From assembly GCF_011516635.5 (NCBI RefSeq), contig NZ_CP096255.1, positions 3,718,501 to 3,782,500 on the forward strand: a stretch of DNA of 64,000 nt, read 5' to 3'. Shown in pieces: positions 50,830 to 59,047 of this stretch. The stretch comes from Bradyrhizobium barranii subsp. apii. GTDB taxonomy: Bacteria; Pseudomonadota; Alphaproteobacteria; Rhizobiales; Xanthobacteraceae. Each line of letters starts with the position of its first letter. The first letter of the stretch is position 1. The notes below the pieces were generated by a model, which saw only the letters and a list, made by a program, of their open reading frames with translations, did not search any database and had not been told where the DNA came from. The position numbers and the translations under genes were made by a program.

Positions 50830-51657
50830 ATGATGACGTTACCGAGACTGGCGGCTGAATCCCTGGAGAAAGTGCTGGGCTCGTTCATGCGTCGCAGGTA
50901 CGGCGAGTCTCCCGCGAACATCGTCGAGAGCGCGACGCGCACCGCGATGGAGTGCATTGGCAACAGCGACGCGCTCTACCACAATGTCGAGCACACGATG
51001 CTGGTGACGCTGGCGGGCCATTCCATCCTCAGCGGCCGATATCTCCATACCCACCTCGAGGCCGCGGATTACGTCCACATCCTGATCGCGTGCCTCGCCC
51101 ACGACATCGGCTATGTCCGGGGCCTGTTCGAGGAGGATGACAATGACGGCTTCGTGATCGACGCGGCGGGCACCAAGGTTTCATTGCCGCGCGGCGCCTC
51201 GGATGCCAGCCTGATGATGTATCATGTCGACCGGTCGAAGCTCTATGTCATGCGGCGGCTGCAGCATATCCCGGGGCTGGACCCGGAACGCATCGCCAGC
51301 GCCATCGAGGGCACCCGCTTCCCGGCCCGCGAAGGCCAGGAGTACGACGATGAAGCCTCGATCCTGCGTGCCGCCGATTTCATCGGCCAGCTCGGCGATC
51401 CCAACTATCTGCGCAAGGCCAACGCGCTCTATTACGAATTCGAAGAGGTCGGCATCAATCGCCAGCTCGGCTACGACTCGCCCGCCGACATCGTGAACCG
51501 CTATCCACAATTCTACTGGAACAGCGTCGCACCGCACATCCAGACCGAGATCAGCTACCTCAACAAGACCGAGATCGGCCGGCAGTGGATTGCCAACCTC
51601 TACAGCAACGTGTTCCGCGCCGAACGCGAGATCTCGCTGTCAGGCCCGCAGAAATAG
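50830..51657 (+). CDS. HD-domain metal-dependent hydrolase
   Basis: A 275-residue HD-family protein. Ligands can be placed at His51 and His55 (LYHNVEHTML) and the paired His91-Asp92 (CLAHDIGYVRG). A distal DEASILRAADFIGQLGD segment carries the further aspartate. These enzymes hydrolyse phosphate esters or other bonds with a divalent metal. Start ATG 50830 has another ATG just after it. It lies past a 207-base gap from the transglutaminase gene, so it may be a separate transcript. The substrate is unknown. Confidence 0.82.
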   Translation: MMTLPRLAAESLEKVLGSFMRRRYGESPANIVESATRTAMECIGNSDALYHNVEHTMLVTLAGHSILSGRYLHTHLEAADYVHILIACLAHDIGYVRGLFEEDDNDGFVIDAAGTKVSLPRGASDASLMMYHVDRSKLYVMRRLQHIPGLDPERIASAIEGTRFPAREGQEYDDEASILRAADFIGQLGDPNYLRKANALYYEFEEVGINRQLGYDSPADIVNRYPQFYWNSVAPHIQTEISYLNKTEIGRQWIANLYSNVFRAEREISLSGPQK

Positions 51658-51659
51658 CC

Positions 51660-51745
51660 CCCGTAGCCCGCATGGAGCGAAGCGGAATGCGGGGACGCCT
51701 GCATCCGCGATCCCGGATTGCGCTGCGCTCCATCCAGGCTACCCC
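51660..51745. repeat. GTAGCC-type palindromic repeat
   Basis: CCGTAGCCCGCATGGAGCGA and, at the other end, TGCGCTCCATCCAGGCTAC form partial arms with GAAGCGGAATGCGGG between. Such pieces are frequent in rhizobial intergenic DNA. Confidence 0.6.
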
Positions 51746-51766
51746 TCTCAACTCCGTGAGCAAATC

Positions 51767-52657
51767 ATGCAACAAAAAACCATCACCACGGATATCCTCG
51801 ACATCGCCTATCTCGAATACGGCGCGCCGGATGGCTGGCCCTGCATCATGGGCCACGGCTTTCCCTACGATGTGAACGCCTATGCCGAGACCGCGCCTCT
51901 GATCGCGGAAGCGGGTGCGCGGGTGCTTGTGCCGTGGCTGCGCGGCTACGGGCCGACGCGGTTCCGGTCCGCCGCGACGCTGCGCTCCGGCGAGCAGGCG
52001 GCGCTCGGCGCCGATCTGCTGGCTTTCATGGATGCGCTTCGCATCGAACGCGCGGTCGTCGGCGGTTACGATTGGGGCGGGCGCGCGGCCTGCGTGGTCT
52101 CGGTGCTGCATCCCGAGCGCGTGATCGCCCTCGTCTCCGGCAATTCCTACAACATCCAGAACATCGCGCGTGCGATGGAGCCGGCTTCGCCAGCGGAGGA
52201 GGCGGCGCTCTGGTATCAATATCTCTTCCACAACGAGCGCGGCCGTCGCGCGCTGGAGCGCAACCGGCGCGGCTTTGCGCGCCAGCTCTGGGCGATGTGG
52301 TCGCCGAAATGGGCCTTCGACGATGCGACGTTCGAGACAAGTGCGATGTCGTTCGACAATCCTGATTTCGTCGATGTCGTGATCCATTCCTACCGTCACC
52401 GCTATGGGCTGGTCGAAGGCGATCCCGCCTATGCCGCGATCGAGGCCAAGCTCGCCGCGCAGCCGCCGATCCGTGTCCCGACGATCGCGGTCGACGGCGA
52501 CAGCGATGGCGTCAATCCCGGCACCGCCCATCATGCGCCCAGGTTCGAAGCCTTCTTCGAACGGCGTGTCTTCACTGGAGCCGGCCACAACCTGCCGCAG
52601 GAGCGGCCCGCCGAATGGGCGCAAGCCGTGCTCGACGTGCGGAAAGCAGCCTCGTAA
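51767..52657 (+). CDS. Alpha/beta hydrolase
   Basis: A 296-residue alpha/beta hydrolase. The oxyanion segment HGFPYDVNAYAE follows the first strand. The nucleophile elbow reads VGGYDWGGRAA, in which aspartate takes the serine place (GYDWGG). This is typical of epoxide hydrolases and haloalkane dehalogenases, so either reaction is possible. The acid and base positions would be VDGDSDGVNP and GAGHNLPQE. The start at 51767 (MQQKTITTDILD) is used, as the upstream frame overlaps the HD gene and repeat. Confidence 0.87.
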   Translation: MQQKTITTDILDIAYLEYGAPDGWPCIMGHGFPYDVNAYAETAPLIAEAGARVLVPWLRGYGPTRFRSAATLRSGEQAALGADLLAFMDALRIERAVVGGYDWGGRAACVVSVLHPERVIALVSGNSYNIQNIARAMEPASPAEEAALWYQYLFHNERGRRALERNRRGFARQLWAMWSPKWAFDDATFETSAMSFDNPDFVDVVIHSYRHRYGLVEGDPAYAAIEAKLAAQPPIRVPTIAVDGDSDGVNPGTAHHAPRFEAFFERRVFTGAGHNLPQERPAEWAQAVLDVRKAAS

Positions 52658-52784
52658 AGCCCGGCTTTCCCGCCCTGCCGCCCGGGGCGCCCGATTTTTC
52701 GCGACTTCGGGAACCTTTTCCGATTGCAGCCGTCCAAGCTGAGGGACCGCCAGATGTGCGCGGCTCATTGCAGGGAGGCTATTG

Positions 52785-53411
52785 ATGAATTCACATGCGC
52801 GCAGGTTGGAGGGCGTCGCGGTTGCGCAGCTGCCGGGCGAACGGCCTGGCAGGGCCGAGGTCGAGCAGGCGGTCCGGACCATGATCCGCTGGGCGGGCGA
52901 CGATCCCGCGCGCGACGGTCTGCACGACACGCCGGACCGGGTTGCGCGCGCCTTCGCAGAGTATTTTTCCGGCTATGCGCAGGATCCGACCGAAATCCTG
53001 CAAAAGACCTTTGAGGAGATCGAAGGCTATGACGAGATGATCGTCCTGCGCGGCGTTCGCTTCGAAAGCCATTGCGAGCACCATATGGCGCCGATCGTGG
53101 GCCGCGCCTGGGTGGCCTATATCCCGCGGGGCCGCGTCGTCGGCATCAGCAAGCTCGCGCGTGTGGTGGACATCTACGCGAAACGCCTCCAGATCCAGGA
53201 GAAGATGACCGCGCAGATCGCCAATACGATCAACGATGTGTTGAAGCCGGAAGGCGTCGGCGTCATCATCAAGGCGACGCATCATTGCATGACCACGCGT
53301 GGCGCGCACAAACCTGGAACCGATCTCGTCACCAGCCGCATGCTGGGTGTGTTCCGTGACAACGCGCTGACACGTCAGGAGCTGTTGGGGCTGGCCAATT
53401 CGGACGCGTGA
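52785..53411 (+). CDS. folE: GTP cyclohydrolase I
   Basis: A 208-residue enzyme that opens GTP to 7,8-dihydroneopterin triphosphate, the first step of tetrahydrofolate formation. Zinc ligands are Cys97 and His100 (SHCEHHMAP) and Cys168 (THHCMTTRG). The segment SKLARVVDIYAKRLQIQE is the family signature. ATG 52785 follows GGGAGG. Its final codons lie 32 bases before the next gene, the two possibly being co-transcribed. Why it lies next to an FAD-reductase is not clear. Confidence 0.96.
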   Translation: MNSHARRLEGVAVAQLPGERPGRAEVEQAVRTMIRWAGDDPARDGLHDTPDRVARAFAEYFSGYAQDPTEILQKTFEEIEGYDEMIVLRGVRFESHCEHHMAPIVGRAWVAYIPRGRVVGISKLARVVDIYAKRLQIQEKMTAQIANTINDVLKPEGVGVIIKATHHCMTTRGAHKPGTDLVTSRMLGVFRDNALTRQELLGLANSDA

Positions 53412-53443
53412 TCCGCGCGGGCCGAGCTGAAGGAGACGACACC

Positions 53444-54967
53444 ATGACCGAGCACAAGACGCCGAGCGGGCCGGACCTCACCAAGGGCGTGTTGCTGACC
53501 GCGTTCGAGGACGGCAAGCTGCTCGGCCATGTCGGCGAGGAAGACGTCTTGCTGGTGCAAGCCGGCAGCGAGGTCTTCGCGATCGAGCCGTCCTGCAGCC
53601 ACTACCACGGCCCGCTCGCCGAAGGGCTGGTCGTCGGCGACACGATCCGCTGCCCCTGGCATCACGCCTGCTTCTCCTTGCGCACCGGCGAGGCCACCCG
53701 CCCGCCCGCGCTGAACGCGCTGGCGGTCTGGGAGGTCACGCGCGACCAGGACAGGATCTCCGTTCAGCGCAAGCGCGAGATGCCGCAGCCTGCAGCGTCA
53801 CATCGCAGCGCGCCGACGCCGGAAAAATTCGTCATCGTCGGCGGTGGTGCGGCCGGCTTTGCGGCCGCCGAGACGCTTCGGCGCGAGGGCTTTGCCGGCG
53901 CCATCACCATGCTCAGCGACGACGGCGCGATGCCGGTCGACCGGCCGAACCTCTCCAAGGATTACCTCACCGGCAGTGCACCCGAGGATTGGCTGCCGCT
54001 GCGGGGCGAGGACTATTATCAGGACGCAGGCATCGATCTCAGGCTCAACATCAACGTTGCAGCGATCGATCCGAAGGCGCGCATCATCACGCTCGGCAAT
54101 GGCGACAAGCTGCCGTTCGACAGGCTGCTGCTCGCGACCGGCGCCGAACCGGTCAAATTGCAGATTCCGGGCGCGGACCAGCCGCACGTGCACACCTTGC
54201 GCACCGTCGCCGACAGCCGCGCCATCATCAAGGCGACGGGCAGCGCGAAGCGCGCGCTGGTGATCGGCGCCAGCTTCATTGGCCTCGAAGTCGCGGCCTC
54301 CTTGCGGGCGCGCAAGCTGGAGGTGCATGTGGTTGCGCCCGAGCAGCGGCCGATGCAGCGCGTGCTCGGCCCCGAGATGGGCGATTTCGTCCGCTCGCTG
54401 CATGAAGACAACGGCGTCCACTTTCACCTCGAGGACACCGTCGAAAAGCTCGACGGCAAACGCGCCACGCTGAAAAGCGGCGGCGTGATCGAGGCCGATC
54501 TGGTCGTGGTCGGGATCGGCGTCAAGCCGCGCCTTGTGCTCGCCGAGCAGGCGGGGCTCGCCATCGATCGTGGCGTCAGCGTGAACGAGTATCTCGAGAC
54601 CAGCGCATCAGGCATCTTCGCCGCCGGCGACATCGCGCGCTGGCCCGATCCGCATTCGGGCCAGAACATCCGCGTCGAGCACTGGGTGGTGGCGGAGCGG
54701 CAGGGCCAGGCCGCGGCGCGCAACATGCTCGGCAGGCGCGAACGTTTCGACGCCGTGCCGTTCTTCTGGTCGCAGCACTACGATGTTCCGATCAACTATG
54801 TCGGCCATGCCGAGAGCTTCGACGACATCGCGATCGACGGCAGCATCGACGGCAGGGACTGCCTGCTGAAGTATCGCAAGGGCGGGCGCGTGCTGGCGGT
54901 TGCTTCGATCTATCGCGATCTCGATAGTCTCAAGGCCGAGCTCGACATGGAGCGCTCGCGCGCGTGA
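53444..54967 (+). CDS. Rieske-domain FAD-dependent oxidoreductase (AIF/ferredoxin reductase type)
   Basis: A 507-residue fusion. Residues 1-110 are a Rieske [2Fe-2S] domain, with Cys51-x-His53 (CSHYHG) and Cys70-x2-His73 (CPWHHAC). From about 125 a ferredoxin-reductase-like FAD/NAD(P) part starts (VIVGGGAAGFAAAETLR), with the NAD site near LVIGASFIGLEVAASL and an FAD-binding GIFAAGDIARW. It may pass electrons from NAD(P)H to the cluster or an outside partner. The start at 53444 follows AAGGAG. The longer frame before it is not used. Confidence 0.9.
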   Translation: MTEHKTPSGPDLTKGVLLTAFEDGKLLGHVGEEDVLLVQAGSEVFAIEPSCSHYHGPLAEGLVVGDTIRCPWHHACFSLRTGEATRPPALNALAVWEVTRDQDRISVQRKREMPQPAASHRSAPTPEKFVIVGGGAAGFAAAETLRREGFAGAITMLSDDGAMPVDRPNLSKDYLTGSAPEDWLPLRGEDYYQDAGIDLRLNINVAAIDPKARIITLGNGDKLPFDRLLLATGAEPVKLQIPGADQPHVHTLRTVADSRAIIKATGSAKRALVIGASFIGLEVAASLRARKLEVHVVAPEQRPMQRVLGPEMGDFVRSLHEDNGVHFHLEDTVEKLDGKRATLKSGGVIEADLVVVGIGVKPRLVLAEQAGLAIDRGVSVNEYLETSASGIFAAGDIARWPDPHSGQNIRVEHWVVAERQGQAAARNMLGRRERFDAVPFFWSQHYDVPINYVGHAESFDDIAIDGSIDGRDCLLKYRKGGRVLAVASIYRDLDSLKAELDMERSRA

Positions 54968-54983
54968 GGCGCCCCGTCCGCTC

Positions 54984-54997
54984 TTGACTTAAGTCAA
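54984..54997. promoter_or_regulatory. FixK/FNR-type box upstream of HdeD-family gene
   Basis: TTGACTTAAGTCAA is a perfect 14-bp palindrome that fits the FixK2 box pattern TTG(A/C)-N6-(T/G)CAA known in Bradyrhizobium. It lies about 100 bases before the HdeD-family start, enough for a -41.5 type activator promoter and a leader. It would give induction at low oxygen. The nearby bases 55021-55040 could hold the -10 region. Confidence 0.6.
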
Positions 54998-55096
54998 TGG
55001 GGGCTCTCGCGGGGGCTGCTCTACTGGCTGTTGTCCCGGCGCGGCTCGTGCTATCCTGAGATGTGCCTTGGGACTTCGCATGCAGGAGTAGCCGTC

Positions 55097-55672
55097 ATGA
55101 CAAGTGCTTCGGATACGTCTCCAAACTTGGGTCTTGGGTCCGGCATTGCTGCGCTGCACGCCAAGTGGGGCTGGATCGTCGCCCTCGGCGTCGTCTATCT
55201 CATCACCGGCTTCATCGCGCTCGGCAGCATGATGATGGCGACGGTGGCGAGCGTGCTCGTGGTTGGTGTGATGATGATCATCGCCGGGGTCACCGAGGTG
55301 ATCGGCGCGTTCCAGATGAAGAGCTGGGGCAAGTTCCTGATCTGGGCCTTGCTCGGCGTGCTCTATATCGTCGCGGGCTTCCTGACCTTCGAGAACCCGT
55401 TGTTCGCCGCGGTGCTGCTCACCTTGTTCCTCGGCGCGTCGCTGCTGGCCTCGGGCGCCGTCAGGCTGTTTCTCGCCTTCAGCATGAAAAGGGAAAGCCC
55501 GTGGGTGTGGGTGGCGCTGTCTGCGGTCATCACCCTGCTGCTCGGGCTCTTGATCCTGGCGCGCTGGCCGGTCAACAGCGTCTATATCCTCGGCCTGTTC
55601 CTCGGCATCGACCTGATCATGGCCGGCGCCGGCTGGGTCAGTCTGGGCTTTAGCCTGCGGCGGCGCCATTAA
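55097..55672 (+). CDS. HdeD family acid-resistance/DUF308 membrane protein
   Basis: A 191-residue integral membrane protein with six hydrophobic segments (from WIVALGVVYLITGFIALGS to the final LFLGIDLIMAGAGWVSLGFSL) in the HdeD/DUF308 pattern. Related proteins are linked with acid and other envelope stress. The start at 55097 is preceded by CAGGAG. A palindromic FixK/FNR-like box upstream suggests low-oxygen control. Confidence 0.85.
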   Translation: MTSASDTSPNLGLGSGIAALHAKWGWIVALGVVYLITGFIALGSMMMATVASVLVVGVMMIIAGVTEVIGAFQMKSWGKFLIWALLGVLYIVAGFLTFENPLFAAVLLTLFLGASLLASGAVRLFLAFSMKRESPWVWVALSAVITLLLGLLILARWPVNSVYILGLFLGIDLIMAGAGWVSLGFSLRRRH

Positions 55673-55764
55673 GGTTTGATCCGGACAAGGACCGTGGTCG
55701 CCCAAGAGCGCGATGACGGTTCATCCAGATTTCATCGCGCGTCGGGCGACGCTGAGGGATTGTC

Positions 55765-55989
55765 ATGCGCTGGTTTCATCTCGCCGTGATCGTGTTTTTC
55801 GCCGTAGCGACCATCGTCTTCGCCGTGCAGAATCTCGACACGGTCACGATCTCCTTCTTCAAGATGAATCTCAGTCTGCCGCTCGCGCTCCAAACCCTCG
55901 TTGTCTATCTCGTTGGAGCCGCGACCGGCGGCAGCCTGTTCGCCCTGCTGCGGCGTTCATACGCAGGTTCGAAACGAGACGTCGAATGA
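55765..55989 (+). CDS. LapA-domain (DUF1049) small membrane protein
   Basis: A 74-residue protein with two hydrophobic segments (7-27 and 40-62) and the family motif VQNLDTVTISFFKMNLSLPL between. LapA-domain proteins sit in the inner membrane and take part in lipopolysaccharide assembly in enteric bacteria. GAGGGA precedes the start. It is 92 bases after the HdeD-family gene. Confidence 0.8.
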   Translation: MRWFHLAVIVFFAVATIVFAVQNLDTVTISFFKMNLSLPLALQTLVVYLVGAATGGSLFALLRRSYAGSKRDVE

Positions 55990-56102
55990 ACCAGCAACTC
56001 GACGCAAGACCGTGTTGCGGAACTCCGCTGATCTGACGTGCTGGCAAAAAGCAGCACGCCGCGCGGTCGCCTCGCGTGGACGATCATCACCGGGGAGAAA
56101 CC

Positions 56103-57314
56103 ATGAGAGCCGCTTTGGTCCTGGCCGCAGCGCTGGCTGCCGCCTGCCTGTCCACGCCCGTCTCCGCGCAAAAGTCCTACGGTCCTGGTGTCAGTGACAC
56201 CGAGATCAAGATCGGCAACACCATGCCCTATAGCGGCCCCGCATCGCCGCTGGGCATCACCGGCAGGGTGATCTCCGCCTATTTCGATGAGGTCAACGAG
56301 AAGGGCGGCGTCAACGGCCGCAAGCTCAATCTGTTGTCGCTCGACGACGCCTTCTCGCCGCCGAAGACCATGGAAGCCGCGCGACGCTTGGTCGAGGGCG
56401 ACGGCGTCGCCTTCATCTTCGCGACCATGGGCACGGCGCCGAGCTCGGCGATCGCAAAATACCTCAACAGCAACAAGGTGCCGCAGCTGTTCCTGATCAG
56501 CTCGGCCTCGAAGTGGAACGATCCCGCCAACATGCCGTGGTCGATGGCGCTGCCCTGGGCGCCGAACTACACCAGCGAGGCCGCGATCGACGTCGCTTAC
56601 GCCCGCGCCAAGAACCCGAACGCGCGTTTCGCGGTGCTCTATCAGAACGATGACGCCGGCAAGGAATATTTTCGCGGTGTCAAGGAAGCGCTTGGTGCCG
56701 ACGCCGACAAGGCGCTCGCGATGGCCTCGAGCTTCGAGGTCACCGATCCTACCGTCGATTCCCAGGTGCTGACGCTGGCCAACACCAAGGCCGACGTCTT
56801 CATGATCTATTCGGTGACGCCGCGCGCCTGCGCGCAGGCGATCCGCAAGGCCCATGAGGTCGGCTGGCAGCCGACGCGCTTCCTCGCCTCCGGCTGCGCC
56901 AACAAGGCGACCGTCATGGTCCCTGCGGGTCTCGATGCCGGCAAGGGCGTGCTGTCGCTCGGCTCGCTCAAGCCGTTTGTCGAGCAGCCGAAGGACGACC
57001 CGTCGATGACGGCCTATATTGACTTCATGAAGAAGCGCCTGCCCAATGCCGACATCAACAACGTCGCCGGCCTCTACGGCTACACCGTCGCCGAGGCATT
57101 GGTTGTCCTGCTCAAGCAGTGCAAGGACAACCTGACGCGCGAGAACATCATGGCGCAGGCGGCGAACCTCAAGAACGTGCCGCTGTCACTTCTGTTGCCC
57201 GGCATCACGCTAAACACCACACCGCAGGATTTCCGCCCGATCAAGGACGGCTACATGCTCCAGTTCGACGGCAACGACTGGATCGTGGCGAGCGAGCTCT
57301 TGCGCGGGACGTGA
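56103..57314 (+). CDS. Orphan ABC transporter substrate-binding protein (branched-chain type)
   Basis: A 403-residue periplasmic binding protein of the type I, LivJ/LivK-like class. Residues 1-23 are a Sec signal (MRAALVLAAALAAACLSTP, cleaved near VSAQ), and the mature part starts with SYGPGVSDTEIKIGNTMPYSG. GGGGAGAAACC precedes ATG. No permease or ATPase genes are beside it. It may serve the remote importer at 34.7 kb or another one. The ligand is unknown. Confidence 0.9.
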   Translation: MRAALVLAAALAAACLSTPVSAQKSYGPGVSDTEIKIGNTMPYSGPASPLGITGRVISAYFDEVNEKGGVNGRKLNLLSLDDAFSPPKTMEAARRLVEGDGVAFIFATMGTAPSSAIAKYLNSNKVPQLFLISSASKWNDPANMPWSMALPWAPNYTSEAAIDVAYARAKNPNARFAVLYQNDDAGKEYFRGVKEALGADADKALAMASSFEVTDPTVDSQVLTLANTKADVFMIYSVTPRACAQAIRKAHEVGWQPTRFLASGCANKATVMVPAGLDAGKGVLSLGSLKPFVEQPKDDPSMTAYIDFMKKRLPNADINNVAGLYGYTVAEALVVLLKQCKDNLTRENIMAQAANLKNVPLSLLLPGITLNTTPQDFRPIKDGYMLQFDGNDWIVASELLRGT

Positions 57315-57348
57315 GGGGACTGCGCGAGCGGCCGCAGAGACAGTGCAC

Positions 57349-57495
57349 CCTCTCCCCTTGTGGGAGAGGGTGGCTTCGCGAAAGCGAAGCCGGGTGAGGG
57401 GTCTCTCTCCGCGAGTCGTCTCTACATTTGAACTCGCGGATGCAACCCCTCATCCGGCGCTTCGCGCCACCTTCTCCCACAAGGGGGGAAGGGAA
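57349..57495. repeat. CCTTCTCCC-type palindromic repeat, copy 2
   Basis: Arms CCCTCTCCCCTTGTGGGAGA and CCTTCTCCCACAAGGGGGGA, with the GAAGCCGGGTGAGGGGTCTC and GAACCCCTCATCC-like blocks between, match the element at 24959-25094. It ends 12 bases before the acyl-CoA dehydrogenase start. Confidence 0.8.
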
Positions 57496-57507
57496 GAGGA
57501 GACCACC

Positions 57508-58721
57508 ATGGACTTTCAACACTCTGCCCGTTCGCTGGAGCTGCAGGAGCGCGTTCGCCAGTTCATGCGGACGCAAGTCGAGCCGGTCGAGGAGCTCTAT
57601 TACGAGCAGGTGAAGCCGGAAGCCGCGCGTTACAAGACGCCGCAGGTGCTGCAGGACTTGAAGCGGTTGGCGCGCGAGCAGGGGCTTTGGAACCTGTTCC
57701 TCTCCGGCGAGCACGGTCCAGGCCTGACCAATCTCGAATACGCCCCGTGAAAGAGATCATGGGCCGCATCCTCTGGGCGCCGGAGGTCTTCAACTGCTCG
57801 GCGCCTGATGTCGGCAACATGGAGGTGCTGGCAAATTACGGCACGCCGGCGCAGCAGGAGCGCTGGCTGAAGCCGCTGTTGGACGGGCGCATCCGCTCCG
57901 GCTTCTCGATGACGGAGCCGCAGGTCGCCTCCAGCGACGCCACCAACATCCAGTGCGAGATCAGGCGCGACGGCAGCGACTACGTCATCAACGGCCGCAA
58001 ATGGTTCACGTCAGGCGCGATGAACGAGGATTGCGAGATCCTGATCGTGATGGGCAAGACCGCGCCCGATGATCCCGATCGCCATCGCCAGCAATCCATG
58101 ATCCTGGTGCCGAAGGCGGCGCCCGGCGTGCGCATCGTCCGCGACATGCTGACCTACGGCTACGACGACGCGCCGGTCGGCCATCCCGAAATCGTCTACG
58201 AGAATGTCCGTGTACCGGCCGAGAACATCCTGCTCGGCGAGGGCCGCGGCTTCGAGATCGCGCAGGGCCGGCTCGGCCCCGGCCGCATCCACCATTGCAT
58301 GCGCTTGATCGGCTGCGCCCAGCGCGCGCTGGAATTGATGTGCCAGCGATCGGTGTCGCGCACGGCCTTCGGCAAGCCGCTCGCAGACCAGGGCTCGGTG
58401 CGCGAGGACATTGCGCACTCCTTCTGCGAAATCGCGCAGGCGCGGCTGCTCACCTTGCAAGCTGCCGACAAGATGGACCGCGAAGGCAACAAGTCAGCGC
58501 GCGATCTGATCGCCGCCGCCAAGATCGTGGTGCCCAGCATGGCCGCCCGCGTCATCGACCGCGCCATCCAGATCCACGGCGCCGCCGGCGTCTCGCAGGA
58601 CACCTTCCTCGCCCGCGCCTACGTCTACGCCCGCTTCATCCGCATCGGCGACGGCCCCGACCAGGTGCACCTTGCCGCAGTCGGCAAGGAGCTGATCAAG
58701 CGCGGCGGAGTGATGGGGTAG
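57508..58721 (+). pseudogene. Acyl-CoA dehydrogenase, one-base frameshift
   Basis: The first frame gives the N-terminus MDFQHSARSLELQERVRQF to GLTNLEYAP, then TGA at 57748. The other frame begins at VKEIMGRILWAPE and runs to 58721. In the short C run GCCCCG near 57743 one more C gives EYAPVKEIMG and a 404-residue dehydrogenase, with the flavin segment FSMTEPQVASSDATN and the C-terminal IQIHGAAGVSQDTFLAR. All the other motifs are preserved, so a homopolymer sequencing error is a good alternative. GAGGAG precedes the start. Confidence 0.86.
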
Positions 58722-58840
58722 CGCCTGACCCTCTCCAGGGGCGCGTGCATCTTGATGTGGGATGAACGCTCATAACGGCGCGCAGGATGCCGTGCGCCCC
58801 CCCGGCGTCTCGCCTTTCGACCTGACATTTAACCATGAAA

Positions 58841-58875
58841 CGGCACTGTTTCAGGCCGTTGCGGCATTGTTTCAG
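58841..58875. promoter_or_regulatory. Direct repeats 21 bases apart in the 326-base gap
   Basis: CGGCACTGTTTCAG (58841-58854) and CGGCATTGTTTCAG (58862-58875) are 13/14 identical, with starts 21 bases apart, two helical turns. They could bind a regulator on one face. The rest of 58722-59047 holds no gene that I can support, apart from a possible earlier start (TTG 58991 or ATG 59027) of the next gene. Confidence 0.35.
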
Positions 58876-59047
58876 ATCATTGTAGCACAATAGTAACGAC
58901 TCTCGATTGAAAGTGGCGCTGAGTGCGCGCTGCGGCAGGTTCGCGCACGGGTGAGAGAGAATAGACCGCTTCCGTTCGAGGAGAGGGCCTTTGCCGGCGT
59001 CAAAAGAGGCGGTCACGTCCCTGGCCATGTCAGGAAGCAAGTTTAGC

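Noticed and set aside
54984..55040. Sigma-54 promoter upstream of the HdeD-family gene
   Set aside because: No GG-N10-GC pair with the right spacing is seen next to the palindrome.
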